Program-made: the position numbers and the translations under genes
Shown: positions 52,565-63,912 of the stretch, one piece after another
Numbering within the stretch: position 1 is the first letter of the stretch
How the letters are laid out: every line of letters starts with the position of its first letter
The notes under the pieces: generated by a model
Seen by the model: only the letters and a program-made list of their open reading frames with translations
The model's database searches: none
Told to the model about the DNA's origin: nothing
NCBI GenBank assembly: GCA_947000775.1
Contig: CAMQGK010000149.1
Span: forward strand, 569,001-633,000
Reading direction: 5' to 3'
Origin: Pterois miles
Lineage: Eukaryota > Chordata > Actinopteri > Perciformes > Scorpaenidae
Length of the DNA stretch: 64,000 bases

Positions 52565-53337
52565 ACCAAGGCCCTTCTACCCCGATTGCTGTTTGGCTGG
52601 GTGGTCAGCTCGCTGGTTGATCCAGACTTCTTCATTTAAGAATTATGGAGGCCACTGTGCTCCTGGGGACCTTCAATGCAGCAGAAATATTTTGTAGCCT
52701 TCCCCAGATCTGGACCTCAGTTTTTCCTTTGGAATGAATTCTAATAAAAAAAAGTTTCTGCTTTGTCAGTCTGGTGTATTGATTGTAGATTGATGAGGGG
52801 GAAAAATAATAGAAATGATTTTAGCATCAGACTGCAACAAAAGACAATGTGAACAAAGTGAAGAAGTCTGAATACTTTATGAAAATTGCTTTTATGATAT
52901 AATAAACATATCTTTTAGACTTGAAGTAAGCAAGTCAAAGGATTTTGCTGCGGCACAATTACTCCTTAAATATTTAAGTACAAATTATACCTCATAACTC
53001 CTCCTCTGATCTGTGCTGTTCATGAAATAGTCACAGAGTATCACGTAGTGATTTGTGAACACGGACACAAATCTCACATTTTTGTCGTGATATTCAGCAC
53101 AAAATCAGTTCCTGTCTTCTGTAATTGTTAACCAGGAACTATAAATAGCAGTGAATGCCACAAAGGGAGGAGGTCTGGGTGGATGAGTAGCTCCAAAAAC
53201 ACAGGACTTTCACCCAGGAGACCGGGTAAACCTCAAAGGTGATTTATTTGTCATGAATCTTCCATACTTAAGTTACAGTCCTTATTGAAACTCAAACCCT
53301 GATCTTTTCCGAAACCTATTTCTCATTTTATTGACAG

Positions 53338-53748
53338 GCTCTGGGCTTTGACAAGTTCTCTCTGTTGGGTTGGAGTGCTGGTGGAACCACCGCTCTGATT
53401 GCAGCAGCAAAAAACCCTGATGTGATCCACCAGATGGTTGTACTGGGAGCCAGTCCCATAACGACCGAGCAGGATGTCATTGCTAATGAAAGTAATCTGC
53501 CATTGTAGTCCCAGACTGTGTGAACTATGTGAACTGTGCATGGTGTAATCGTTTATTAACTGTGTATTGTGTGTCCTTGTGTGTGCATGGGTTTCTGTGG
53601 GAACACCTAGGACTCCGTGATAACATACGGAGCTCTCCACCCTCGAGGTTGAAGGACTCTTTGATAGCAGTTTATGGACTGGAAGGGTTTGTTAGAACCT
53701 GGGGAGCCTTCTTGGAAGCATCTAACAAGTTTGCAGAAAGACCACAAG
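53338..53748 (+). pseudogene. bphl copy 2, exons 4 and 5
   Basis: Exon 4 (53338-53491, 154 bases) and exon 5 (53611-53748, 138 bases) match the intact gene in length, phase and splice sites. The nucleophile elbow GWSAGG is intact. Changes are modest (for example SPITTEQDVIANE, and GLRDNIRSSPPSRLKDSLIA). Exons 1-3 are missing upstream and exon 6 downstream; orientation is opposite to exons 6-7 at 48.8-49.1 kb. Although the locus is broken, these exons carry no stop or indel, so the break is recent or the exons are still used in some transcript. Confidence 0.85.
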
Positions 53749-54214
53749 GTACTGAATCTGTGTTATTACAGACTCATTACACAAGTGAATCTGAAACTTC
53801 AGATATAATAAAACCAAGATATGGAGAGGAAATGCTCAGACACAATGCAGTTATAAAAGAAGTTGTTGTATTGATGATGTTTTGAAGTATTGATTATATA
53901 TAATTACTGTGAGTTCAGCCCAGGCTCACAGCAAAGCAGGTCATAGACCCGTCTGTCAACCAGAAGAAAGTGTGTCAGTGTCACAAGTGTCATTGAGACG
54001 TGAATATTACACACCTGCATGTAGTGACGGAGGTCTAACTTAAGAGCTAGTTACGTAGTATATAAAGTAAGAAAGACCACTTATAGTAGAGAGGTGGATG
54101 AGCCCAACAAACAAGACTTTCAAGCCAGTAGAGACATTAACTATGTGACCAGAGAATAGAAATAATACAGTTTTACTTTTGTAGGCAGACATTTTACCGG
54201 TGTCCTGTAGTTGC

Positions 54215-55548
54215 TGTCACAGTTATGGACTTTTTGTGTTAGTTTTGTTGGTTAGTTTATTATTTGGTCCTGTTTTTGTTATGCTGAGTTTCTGTTCTGG
54301 TGAATTGTTTGGGTTTCTCATCCACCTCTGACGTCATGTCTTGTTTCACTCCCTGTCCTGGTCCTGGTGTCTTTGGTTGTTTCCTGTTTTATTTTGAAAG
54401 TCTTTCGTCTCCGTGTCGTTTCGAGATTTACTTCCTGGCCTTATGTGTTTTCCCTCCGTTTTCTTTGTTCAAACCCCCTCACCTAGTTTCCCTGATGGTT
54501 GCTTCGCCCCTGATTGTTCCCACCTGGTCGTCTTCCCTGTGTTTATTTAAGACACCCCTTTTCCTGACATTCTTGTCGGTTCATTTGTTTAGTTCCCGTG
54601 ATCTCCCCGTGCTCTGTGTTCCTTCTACTCTGACTCGTGTGCTCCTTGGTGTTTCTCCCTGGATGTCCGTCAGTATCTACTCTTTTTCTTCTGGAGGTTT
54701 TATTCCTGTTTAGATGTCTCTCTGTGTTCTCCTGGTGTAACGGCGGGTGAGGCAGGCACACTCAGACTCAAATGCACAACTCAGAGAGCAGGTGGATTCA
54801 AATAACGCTGGGTTATTTATTACGGAAACAGGTTGGTACACGGGTAGGCAACACTTACAGTCAGACAGATCCAGTGTGTCAGGCAAAAGGCATGGTCAAA
54901 AAACAGGCAGAGTTTCGGTACACAGAATATCAAAAACACTAGGAATAACACTGGTAGGTTTGTCACGAGGGAACACAACAAACTGGCACAGGAGGAAAGG
55001 GAGACGCTGCTTAAATACCAGTGAGGGAAGTGACTAACTATGGACAGGTGGACATAATCAGGGGTGGGGGAGACGATCAGATGCAAGTGACTGGTGCAGG
55101 TAACTAGGTCAGGAGGAGGTGCTCAGATGTGAAGGCGGGAGCATGCAGGGCAAGGAGTGAAGTGAACTGCAAAATCATGCCAAAATAAAACAGGATGTGC
55201 ACCAAAATAAAAGCATGCAACACAGAACAAACAACCTAAGTCCTGCGGGACATTACACCTGGTGGTCCTGTGTTTCACTGGTCTGTTTGTGCACTTGTGT
55301 ACCCTCCCTGTCTCTCTGTGTACTTTAGTTCTAGTCTTAATCTTAGTTTTGGTGTATTTAGTTCTTGTAGTTTCTTTGTGCTTAGTTATTATTTCTTTCT
55401 AGTTCAAGTATTATTTTTGTATTACTATAATTAACTGATTAACAGTCTAGATTAAAGACTCGCCTTTTGTTTAATTCGTCTGTGCATGTCTTCTGTGTTG
55501 GGGTCCTTTCTTCCTTGCGCCATCCTTGAATCACCAGACTTCTTAACA
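54215..55548 (+). mobile_element. Solo LTR, family A, split by a family B LTR
   Basis: Begins TGTCACAGTTATGGAC, ends CACCAGACTTCTTAACA and is flanked by GTTGC (54210-54214, 55549-55553). Inserted in bphl intron 5 of the second locus; the intact locus is empty here. Confidence 0.85.
54736..55257 (-). mobile_element. Solo LTR, family B, nested (522 bp)
   Basis: Begins TGTAACGGCGGG, ends GGGACATTACA and is flanked by CCTGG (54731-54735, 55258-55262). Similar to 50797-51317 along most of its length. Confidence 0.85.
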
Positions 55549-55799
55549 GTTGCTTTCAGTCCAGAATGGCGGAGGTGTACCTCTGCTGCTGAGCGCTGAC
55601 ATCGCAATGGAACGAACAATTGACTTTCACTTCTTATCAATGTACAGTTCGTTCTTTGGTTTGAAGCTGGTGTTTTGTTTTGCAAGTTATGTCAGTGATG
55701 TTTGTCACAAGCTGTGATTTGCATGTTTCCCGTACTGACATTATGTTGTTTCTGGACGCGTTTTACTTAGTTTACTTTCTTATTTTATGTAGCGTGAGA

Positions 55800-57112
55800 C
55801 AGTTTGAATTGTATCAATTAATTGACGATTTAATTAATTTGTTCGCACTTGTAGGGCACCGCCTCATTTTATAGAAAAACAGAGGAAACTATAACTCAAT
55901 AATCAATCGAATTACTCTCAGTCTCACAACTGGAATAAGTTCTCAACAATGGATCGCTAGTCCTCTGCTGAAACACACACAGACCACGACGTCATTATAA
56001 CGGGAATATTTACACAAATCGTGACAAGTCAATAAATGATATAATGAAAACATAGGACACATAACATAATGAATGATGACTGAATGCAGTGGATTCTGTG
56101 ATAATTAAGTGGGTTAGTGATGAGAGAATATGGGACTTCCTCTAATGGCTCAGAACATTAAAGCTACCGGTTTGGAGTTTACTCAACGTCAGAAGATCAA
56201 TAAGACAACACCTCTTGATCGGTCCCAGCCACCAATATCCTTACTTTCTCAATAGTTGGCTGCGAGTCGGGTCCGAAGTCTCTCTCTCTCTCCTATATGT
56301 GGCAGCGAGCGCGGTGGGTGTTGAATGTAATGTGGTATGTGTAAACCAAACTAGGTAACCGACAACGCCACCTGGGGACTTGCACCCCAGAAAGTACCAA
56401 TGTCTTTGAAATTGAGACAACTAGAACACACAGGTAAGTCACTGAGGAGGCAGAGATGTGGTTTTAAAAAGGTAGAACAATGTATTATAATTAATAGAAA
56501 ACAAATTACTGGGGCTGACGCTGTAATGATAAAGAAAAGGATTAAAACAGAATAATCAAGATAATGTAACAATTAAAAACATGTTTATTTTATAATAATT
56601 TAAAATATCCAAATATGAAAGTTAGCTAAAATGACTAAAACACAACCAGCCCAACTTAACAAAATTAAACTAAACAAAACTAAGCTGAGACCACTTGATG
56701 GAGGCAGACTACACTGAGGAGGGTGCAGGGGTGCCACCATTTACTCACCCTCCAGGTTAGCCTAAAATGAAACATAATAATTAGAAAGGAATCTACTTAA
56801 TTTAAAATGTCCCTCCCTGACCAACCTACTCACCACCATAGGCCATCACAAGGGAGTCTCTAGTGGAATGGAACCATGGGCTGAGTAGGACAATCACAGG
56901 ACTAAAACCAGTCAAAACAGTACAATTTAAAAACATGAGGTTTACAGGGAGCTACCATTTAACCTATGTTTTCTCCTACCTCATGCAGCAGCAACTCCAC
57001 CACCATGTCAAGTCAAAGCAAAGAGAACCTAACAGGCCCCAGGTGACCTTTTGTATTTGCCTGATTACTGGGCTGGTGGAGGAGGAGCCAGGAGAGGAGC
57101 TGCGTTCAAGAC
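55800..57112. other. Unassigned non-coding stretch at the inversion breakpoint
   Basis: Lies between the end of bphl intron 5 similarity (about 55795) and the copied exon 6/7 joint (57113). AT-rich, with no supported frame; 56285-56400 is the only GC-richer part. It could be an LTR or unique filler. Confidence 0.4.
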
Positions 57113-57139
57113 AAGGGATCACGGTGAGAACACACACAC

Positions 57140-57206
<67 letters not shown>

Positions 57207-57369
57207 TATGACAGTTACCTCAAATTCAAGAAACAACATGACGTGTACACTATACCCTCTTTTTTGTCCCAAATCTAGATTTCACCTGTTTCCTGGTGGT
57301 TCACACTTTATCCACCTGACTCACTCTGATGAAGTCAACAAACTGGTGGAAGACTTTCTTGAGGACTGA
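57113..57369 (+). pseudogene. bphl third copy of exon 7 with the last bases of exon 6
   Basis: About ten bases of exon 6 end at 57123 with donor GTGAGA, then an intron with a CA run, then exon 7 (57279-57369) with acceptor AATCTAG, reading GGSHFIHLTHSDEVNKLVED and TGA. The rest of exon 6 is replaced by unrelated sequence. A clear AATAAA follows at about 57409. It is the inverted duplicate of 48797-49020. Confidence 0.8.
57130..57204 (+). repeat. (CA)n microsatellite
   Basis: About 37 units, in the copied intron 6. Confidence 0.95.
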
Positions 57370-58235
57370 TGGATCACCATGACTCCTTTTTGAAGATCCA
57401 ATGAAAAGAATAAAAATCAGTGACCAAAGTGCAGCAGTAACTCATTGTAAAAAACAAGATCATAGATCATCATCATAGATCAATGTTGAACCAACAATGA
57501 ACTGGATCAAGGTTGATACCACAATGTTGTTTAAATGTTGTACTTTTCAACACATGATGAATTATCATCATGCATCAATGTTTAAGTCAGGGATAATGTT
57601 CAGTGAGCCAATCATTGCTGTGAAGTAAACCCTCAACAGGGCGATGCCTTTCATCTGTACAAGCTGGACATTTTCCTGCTTATTACACAACTACTGACTT
57701 AAGAAATGAACAATTAAAAAAAAAGATTTTCATCTAAAGCACTCTGCTGGGTCTTGACAAACAACTATAAACTCCTGTACATCATCCATCTGCTAGATGA
57801 CTTTCCAGCCATCACACTACCTTATTCACCCTCAGTATTTGGTCTCCACACTGACTTCCACCCTCCACAAACTCTGAGTTCCTCTCTCCGCAGAGAAAGC
57901 AGAAGGTCTCAATACTTCCAGAGAATCCAAACATCCCTCACTACCGAGAAAAGCCACTGGATTTCCTCCTGAATTTCCTTCCTCCTGATGCACCAAACCC
58001 CAATTTCTTCCATTGCTAGGCCACCTCAGCTATGCCATCAGCATCTTCACAAGATGCCATCCTTTACAGTATCGCTCTCCAAACATTTTCATCATACCTG
58101 ACTGGATGGTATTGCTTTGTAGCGCTATTGCATTGAGCAGATTAACAATCATTAATTCATATCAAGATTCATATTGACAACTAATAATCCCAAATTATTA
58201 ATTGTAAGACAAATTATCATAAAATGTGAAGGAAA
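57370..58235. repeat. Right arm of the inverted duplication, inner part
   Basis: Reverse complement of 47935-48796. Similarity breaks at 58235, where an L2 LINE is inserted, and resumes at 62930. Confidence 0.8.
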
Positions 58236-60536
58236 GAAGAAGAATATTTTTTGATATAGAATATTTCATACAAAAAGCAGCACAATGTGCTTTACGTGTG
58301 AGAACACATGAAAAACAAATAGAAAATAAATAAATAAATAAAATACTATATATATACAATATATATATACATACGTACATACATACAAAGAAATGTTTTC
58401 AGTCTGGTTTTAAAAGAGCTCAGTGTAGGTGCATCCTTAACACCACTTGGAAGGGCTGCTGGGAGCATAGTGACTGAAAGCAGCTTCTCCTGCTTTAGAG
58501 TAGATGCCTGGGATAAGAAGGAGACCACTGGCTGATGATCTGAGGCTTCTTGTTGGCTCATATGGGACAAGCAGGTCCTTAATGTAGTCTGGAGCAGTTC
58601 TATTCAGTGCCTTATAAACAATATCAAGAATTTTAAAATCAATTCTGGCGTATACTGGGAGCTGATGCAAGGACCTAAGAACTGGGGTAATGTGTGAGTT
58701 TCTCTTGGTCCTGGTTAAAATGCATGCAGCAGCATTTTGGATAAGCTGCAGCCGTTTGATGGTTTTTTTGAGGGAGACCAGAGAAGAGACTGTTGCAGTA
58801 GTCGAGCCTGCTTGTTACAAAGGCGTGCACCAGTTTATCAGCATCTGAATTTGACAGAAAGCCTCTAATTTTTGAGATGTTTCTTAGATGAAAGAAGGAT
58901 GACCTTGTGACGTTACTGATATGACAGTGAAAATTAAGATCAGAATCAATAATGACACCGAGATTTCTGGCATGTTCCTTGCTCTTAAGAGAGAAGGAGC
59001 TGAGGTGAGCTGCAATTTCCTGTCTCTTTGCTTTTGCACCTATAATGATAGTTTCTGTTTTGTCACTGTTTAGTTGCAGAAAGTTTTGGGTCATCCATAA
59101 ATTAATGTCCTTCATACATTTGACTAATGTTTCCACGGGGCTCAAGTCATCAGGAGACAGGGAGATGTAGAGTTGTGTGTCATCCGCATAATTATGGTAT
59201 TGCATATTATGATTCTTTATGATGTGACCAAGTGGAAGCATATATAAATTGAAAAGAAGTGGACCAAGGATTGAGCCCTGGGGAACTCCACAGGTTACAG
59301 CAACTTTGTCAGACATAAAATTATTGACGGCGACAAAGAAGTCTCTGTTAAGTAAATAAGTAGTGAGCCAGTTTAGAACAGGACCTGAGAGACCCACCCA
59401 ATTATGCAGTCTATTTAACAAGATCTCATGATCAACAGTGTCAAATGCGGCACTGAGGTCTAGTAGAACAAGGATTGAGCATTTGCCAGAGTCCATGTTT
59501 ATGTGAAGATCATTTAAAACTTTGACAAGGGCGGTTTCTGTTCTGTGGTGGAAGCCAGACTGAAAAACATCCAACAGGTCATTTGTTGACAGGTAGTTGT
59601 TCAACTGACTGTACACGATTTTTTCAAGGATCTTGCTCAGAAAGGGGAGGTTTGAGATCGGTCTATAATAGGATTGAGGGATCTAGACTGGTCTTTTTTA
59701 ACAACGGTTTTATAACAGCAGTTCTGAGAGCACTCGGGAAGACACCAGACTGGAGGGAGCAGTTGACTATTAGTACCTCTGTGCTTAGACAGCTAGAGAC
59801 AGTTTTAAAGAAGGTTGTTGGAAGTGGGTCCAGACAGCAGGTGGAGGACTTGAGCTCACATACAGCATCCTGGAGTGTAGCAGAGTCCACAAGAGTGAAA
59901 TGTGACATGTGACAGGTTCTGTTTCCTTGTGTGGGTAACACACTTTGGCCTGGACTCAAGCAGCTTATGTTTCTCCTGATGGTGGTGATTTTATTATTGA
60001 AAAATGTTGCAGATTCATTACATTTCGTCGGGGAGAGTAGTTCAGGACGAGAAGATGGTGCTGGGTTGATGAGCCGATCAACAGTGGAGAACAGCACGTG
60101 TGCATTGTTCAAATTATTGTTTATGATATTAGAGAAAAATGATTGTCTGGCATTTTTTATTGCTTTGTTATAGTCGATGAGGCAGGCTTTGTAGATGTCA
60201 CGGTGGATTTGAAGCTTGGTTTTTCTCCATTTACGCTCTGCCCGTCTGCTTTGTTGTTTTAGTTGTTTTACAAGAGTATCATTTGTCCACGGAGCTTTTT
60301 GTTTTCTGGAGATTATTTTTGTTTTCAAAGGTGCAATGTCATCCATAATATTTTTTATTTTCAAATTGAAGTTGTTTACCAGGAGATCTGGGGATAGAGG
60401 CATGGACGGTTCCTGGTTGGATATAGATTTGGTGAAGAATTCAATGAAGGATTCAGCAGTGTCAGTACCAATATAGCGTTTTTAACTGTCTGTATCCTTA
60501 ATAGTTTTTGCTGAGTAAATGAGGCATCAAAAGAAA

Positions 60537-60537
<1 letters not shown>

Positions 60538-60571
<34 letters not shown>

Positions 60572-60598
60572 GAACTTTATTAATCCCAAGGGAACTTA
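60538..60598 (-). mobile_element. Short 3'-tail retroposon insertion, copy 2
   Basis: On the minus strand CCCTTGGGATTAATAAAGTT followed by an ATCT tail: just the end of an LINE/SINE, about 60 bases, inside the L2 linker. Confidence 0.6.
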
Positions 60599-61130
60599 TC
60601 TTTCAGTTAGATGTTAGATGATCTGATACCGTAATATCCTTAATTGAGGTTACTGTAATGTCCCTTTCCAATTATCAGATCCAAGGTATGACCCCGGTTG
60701 TGGGTAGGTCCAAATACATGCTGTATGAAGTCAAAAGCCTCCAACAGGTTCATGAATTCTTTTGAATCACGGTCGCTCGGATTGTCAACATGAAAATTAA
60801 AATCCCCTGAGATGATAATATAATCAAACTCTGTAGACATTTTAGATAACAGCTCCTGAGAACTCCTCAAGGAAACCATGCTTATATTTTGGCGGACAGT
60901 AAATAATAATAGAAAGAACAGAGCTTGTGGTGCAGATAATCTTAAAAGCAAGTGATTCAAACGTGGTGAAAGTACCGAAGTTTACGGAGCTGCAATTGAA
61001 ATGGCTCCTAAAAACAGCTGCTAGTCCACCACCCCGGCCATGGGATCTGGGAGAGTTAATGAACTTATAGTTAGGGGGGCACAGTTCAATCAACTGACTG
61101 TGCTCATCACATCTTAGCCAAGTTTCTGTC

Positions 61131-61190
61131 AGATAAGATAAGATAAGGTATTCCTTTATTAGTCCCACAGTGAAGAAATTCACAAGAAGT
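61131..61190 (-). mobile_element. Short 3'-tail retroposon insertion, copy 3
   Basis: On the minus strand TTCTTCACTGTGGGACTAAT, AAAGGAATACC and a TTATC tail. It splits the L2 endonuclease between FLFLTD and TETWLR; GTCAG flanks both sides. Confidence 0.75.
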
Positions 61191-61567
61191 CAGTCAGGAA
61201 TAAGAAGTCAAGTTTAGAGGAAATAATAATGTCATTAAAAATGAAAGAATTGTTTGAGAGTAATCTAGTGTTAATCAAAGCCATTTTAACACTGATATTA
61301 CAGGGAGCAACAGACATTCTGTTTGAGGAAACAGTAATAACCCTGTGATTCAGGGGGTTGACGCCCCTAGAGCGGTTAACTCTTGAGGGCCTGGTAGTTA
61401 ATATTGTCTGAATGGACGCTGGGAGAGTTGATGGTAAAGAGTAGCGAGTGATTGAGGGCGCCCTGCCACAGGGAGGAGCTAGTGAGTCTGGCAGTGGGAG
61501 TCGCAGCAGTGTAGCGGTGAAGCATTCACTCAGCTGAGGATCGGAAGTGACCGGTGGCGGACGTGTG

Positions 61568-62786
61568 TCAGGATCGTGGCTGACGAGGAGTGTTTAAGAC
61601 GATGTAAAACATGTACTCAGTTAAGATGCGCCCGCCAAGGGCACTTGGGTGAGTTCCATCATTTCTATAAAAAGACGGACGATTCCAAAAAAGATTGAAA
61701 TTGCCGATAAAAGACGCATTGTGCGTCGCACAGGCCGATTGGAGCCAGGTGTGGAGTGCCAGAGTCCTACTGAAGCGTTCACATCCTCGTTTGAAAGGAG
61801 GAAGAGGTCCAGAAATAAAGATTCTCCTGCCACAGTTTTTCAGGGAGTCAAACAACTTTAAGAAATCTTGTTTTAAGATTTCAGACACCTGCTCCGGAAC
61901 ATTGTTGTATCCAGCGTGAATGATGATGCGGCGTGCTTGGGGATATTTGGCTAGAAGGCTGGTGCATTTGTCCATAATATCAGCCACCTTTGCACCAGGA
62001 AAGCAAAAACACTTAGCAGATTTTCTGCGGACATTTCTTATTATGGAATCCCCGATGACGAGAGTGGTTGTACTGAGGGTTGGTATTTTGGGTGATGCAG
62101 CGGAAACCGAAGGGGCAGCGGTGGGGGCGGGGTCGTGGAGGTGCGCGACGGAGCGGTCAGGGCGCGGGGAGGAGGACGGGGCCTCTGGACCAGACCTCTT
62201 ACCAGTGGCATCTGGACGTCGGGGGGGAGCCGGAACAGTGGATGACCAGCTGGACTGACATGCCGACGTGGAGAGATGACACTTTTTAGGGAGGTTTTCA
62301 GGCTTCTGTGACAGAGGAGTGGTGTGGCGATCGGTGAGTGGGGAAAGTTGCTGCTCGTCCAGGATGGAAAATTTGTTGTTCAGTAAGAGAGGCTGAGAGA
62401 GGTGAGCAAGAGGCACGCTTCCCACCATGTTTACCTCTACTGGCAGAACACCACGGCCCCTCCTGACGGGGAGTGGAAGTGGAGCCAACCAGAGCCTTGG
62501 GCATGGCGCCTAGCCGGGACCAGTGCTCTGGAGCAGCAACGACATCCGCATATGTGAGAGAAACAGTTGAGTCCATTTCTCCAGCGGTTGTGGTGCAGGC
62601 GATGGGACCCACAGTGACAACCATCGAATCGATGATCCGCTCTTCATCCCTCAGCTGATATAAGGTGGACATTCTCTCTTCCAGCTCGGAGATCCTCTGG
62701 GTCAGACGAAGGCAGCCGTCGCATCCAGGTGAGGTGAGTGGAGGCATGTCTCGCTGTGTTTGGTGGTGGTTGCGGCACAGGCCCAT
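61568..62786 (-). pseudogene. L2 ORF1 with esterase-like (SGNH) domain
   Basis: The first part (62786-62340) has CDGCLRLTQRISELEERMST, a short coiled coil with two Cys, and LTYADVVAAPEHWSRLG. After a frame break the 306-codon frame 62488-61568 holds a Pro/Ser-rich linker and an SGNH-type domain: VIGDSIIRNV (Ser block), a HAGYNNV block where the family has a GxND-type motif, and NDGTHPSALGGRIL (Asp-His block). Esterase-like ORF1 is known in CR1/L2 LINEs and thought to help RNA binding or membrane contact. The N-terminal join is broken. Confidence 0.75.
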
Positions 62787-62929
62787 AGGCTGGGCCTGCT
62801 GCGTTGGATCAGCAAGTAAGCAGGTTTTGACGGCGGTCGATTCCTCTCGTTTGGTGGTGAGAGCTTACACTTCCGCATAGCTTCCGCTGACGTCGAGAGA
62901 GCGTACAGCGTACCAAGGGGTAACATTCA

Positions 62930-63912
62930 TCTTTAGATATTACCCACATTTAACTTCAATACACTACTAGCAGAATATAATTGAATGAATGATAAAACTG
63001 ATAAAATTGAATAAAGAAAAATTAAAGGAATACAGCAAATACAAATGACGAACATTCACGGATAGAACAAATTAAAAATGACCAGATCAATTCAGTGACT
63101 GATACCTCTCTGATTGGATTTAAGAGTTTAAGAAGCACCAGGGAAGATTGAGAATCAGTTTCAAGTTATAAATGTAGACGTGGTCTAATTTTAATTGTAA
63201 TATTTGTAACTGATTTATGAGTTGACTATGAATTGACTATGAATTGGTTCATCAGTCTAGTCATCAGACTCTTTCTCCTCTGAAGATACATCTACAGTAT
63301 ACATCAGCCTCTCTGAGTAGATGGTAGATGGAGGTTGTGCTGTCTGGAGCAGAGTAGCAGCAGCTTCTGTCTGGAACAGTTTGGATCTTCTGGATCCAAC
63401 GATGCGACTCGGCTTGAGTCGTCTCTCTCCCTCAGTGGCTCTCTTTGGTTCCTCGGACACCCTTGTTTTTGGATGGCTGTCACCTCGATGCATGTTTCCA
63501 TCTTCGTCTCTCTCTGTCTGGTGAGGCATCTCTGAGCCATTTCTTCAGACCCCCCTCCTCGGAGCTGGATGGGTCACTGGATTCAAAAGATTCTGGACCT
63601 AAAGTCTTTCTTTAAGTCCATCTTCACAATGGCTGGGATTCACCAGCACGTAGATACAGTGGAGCTGCTTCAGGCTTCAGTAGCTGGCTGTTTCAGCCAT
63701 CAGGGCAGAGCGGCAACAACAAACAACAACAAACTGTTGTAAATAAATAGGGCTCAGACAAGAGAGAGACAGCGTAGCAGAACAGCATTCGTTTCTTTAG
63801 CCGGACTAGATCAAGTCAAAAAGTTCAGAGCCTCCTTTCAGGTAGACTGGGTGCCGGTATCATCTGGGTGTGAGGTGTCGGACCTGAGTCCTCAGGATGG
63901 AGAGCTGGTGTC
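62930..63912. repeat. Right arm of the inverted duplication, outer part
   Basis: Reverse complement of 46935-47935, with matching short frames at 63257-63540 that have no recognised motif. Similarity ends near 63912; the last 88 bases are unassigned. Confidence 0.75.

Larger units (their letters stand above)
51427..52920 (-). mobile_element. Tc1-like element copy in the second bphl locus
   Basis: 51427-51499 and 52565-52920 are the two halves of the left part of the Tc1-like element of bphl intron 3, reversed. At 51426 the bphl exon 2 acceptor (TTTCCCTGCAG) is joined straight to Tc1 sequence with CTC shared at the joint, so exons 2 and 3 are deleted. Confidence 0.75.
58437..61340 (-). pseudogene. 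L2 ORF2: endonuclease and reverse transcriptase
   Basis: Starts around 61340 (KMALINTRLLSNNSFIFND, KLDFLFLTD). The endonuclease has TETWLRCDEHSQLIEL, SHGRGGGLAAVF, IISGDFNFHVDNPSD and FGPTHNRGHTLDLII. The linker and RT start at 60403 (APWTNDTLVKQLKQQSRRAE). The RT palm (59616-58675) is open: VFQSGFHHRTETALVKVLND, LDLSAAFDTVDHEILL, CGVPQGSILGPLLFNLYMLP and YHNYADDTQLYISL. The tail has HQLPVYARIDFKILDIVYKA and NRTAPDYIKDLLVPYEPTRS. Breaks occur at about 60960 and 60600 (tail insertion), 59640 and 58675. It would make DNA copies at nicked targets. Confidence 0.85.
58236..62929 (-). mobile_element. L2-clade LINE, nearly full length
   Basis: It interrupts the right arm precisely: the left-arm text GAAAG/GGGTAAC is split at 58235/62930. 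It has a 5' leader, an ORF1 with an esterase-like domain and an ORF2 with endonuclease and RT, all on the minus strand. Only short flanking repetition (AAG) is seen, as is common for L2. It holds two short retroposon tails. The frames are few and long, so it is the youngest LINE here. Confidence 0.85.

Noticed and set aside
54300..54713. 137-codon frame with Phe/Ser-rich sequence
   Set aside because: Inside a solo LTR of family A; same compositional cause.
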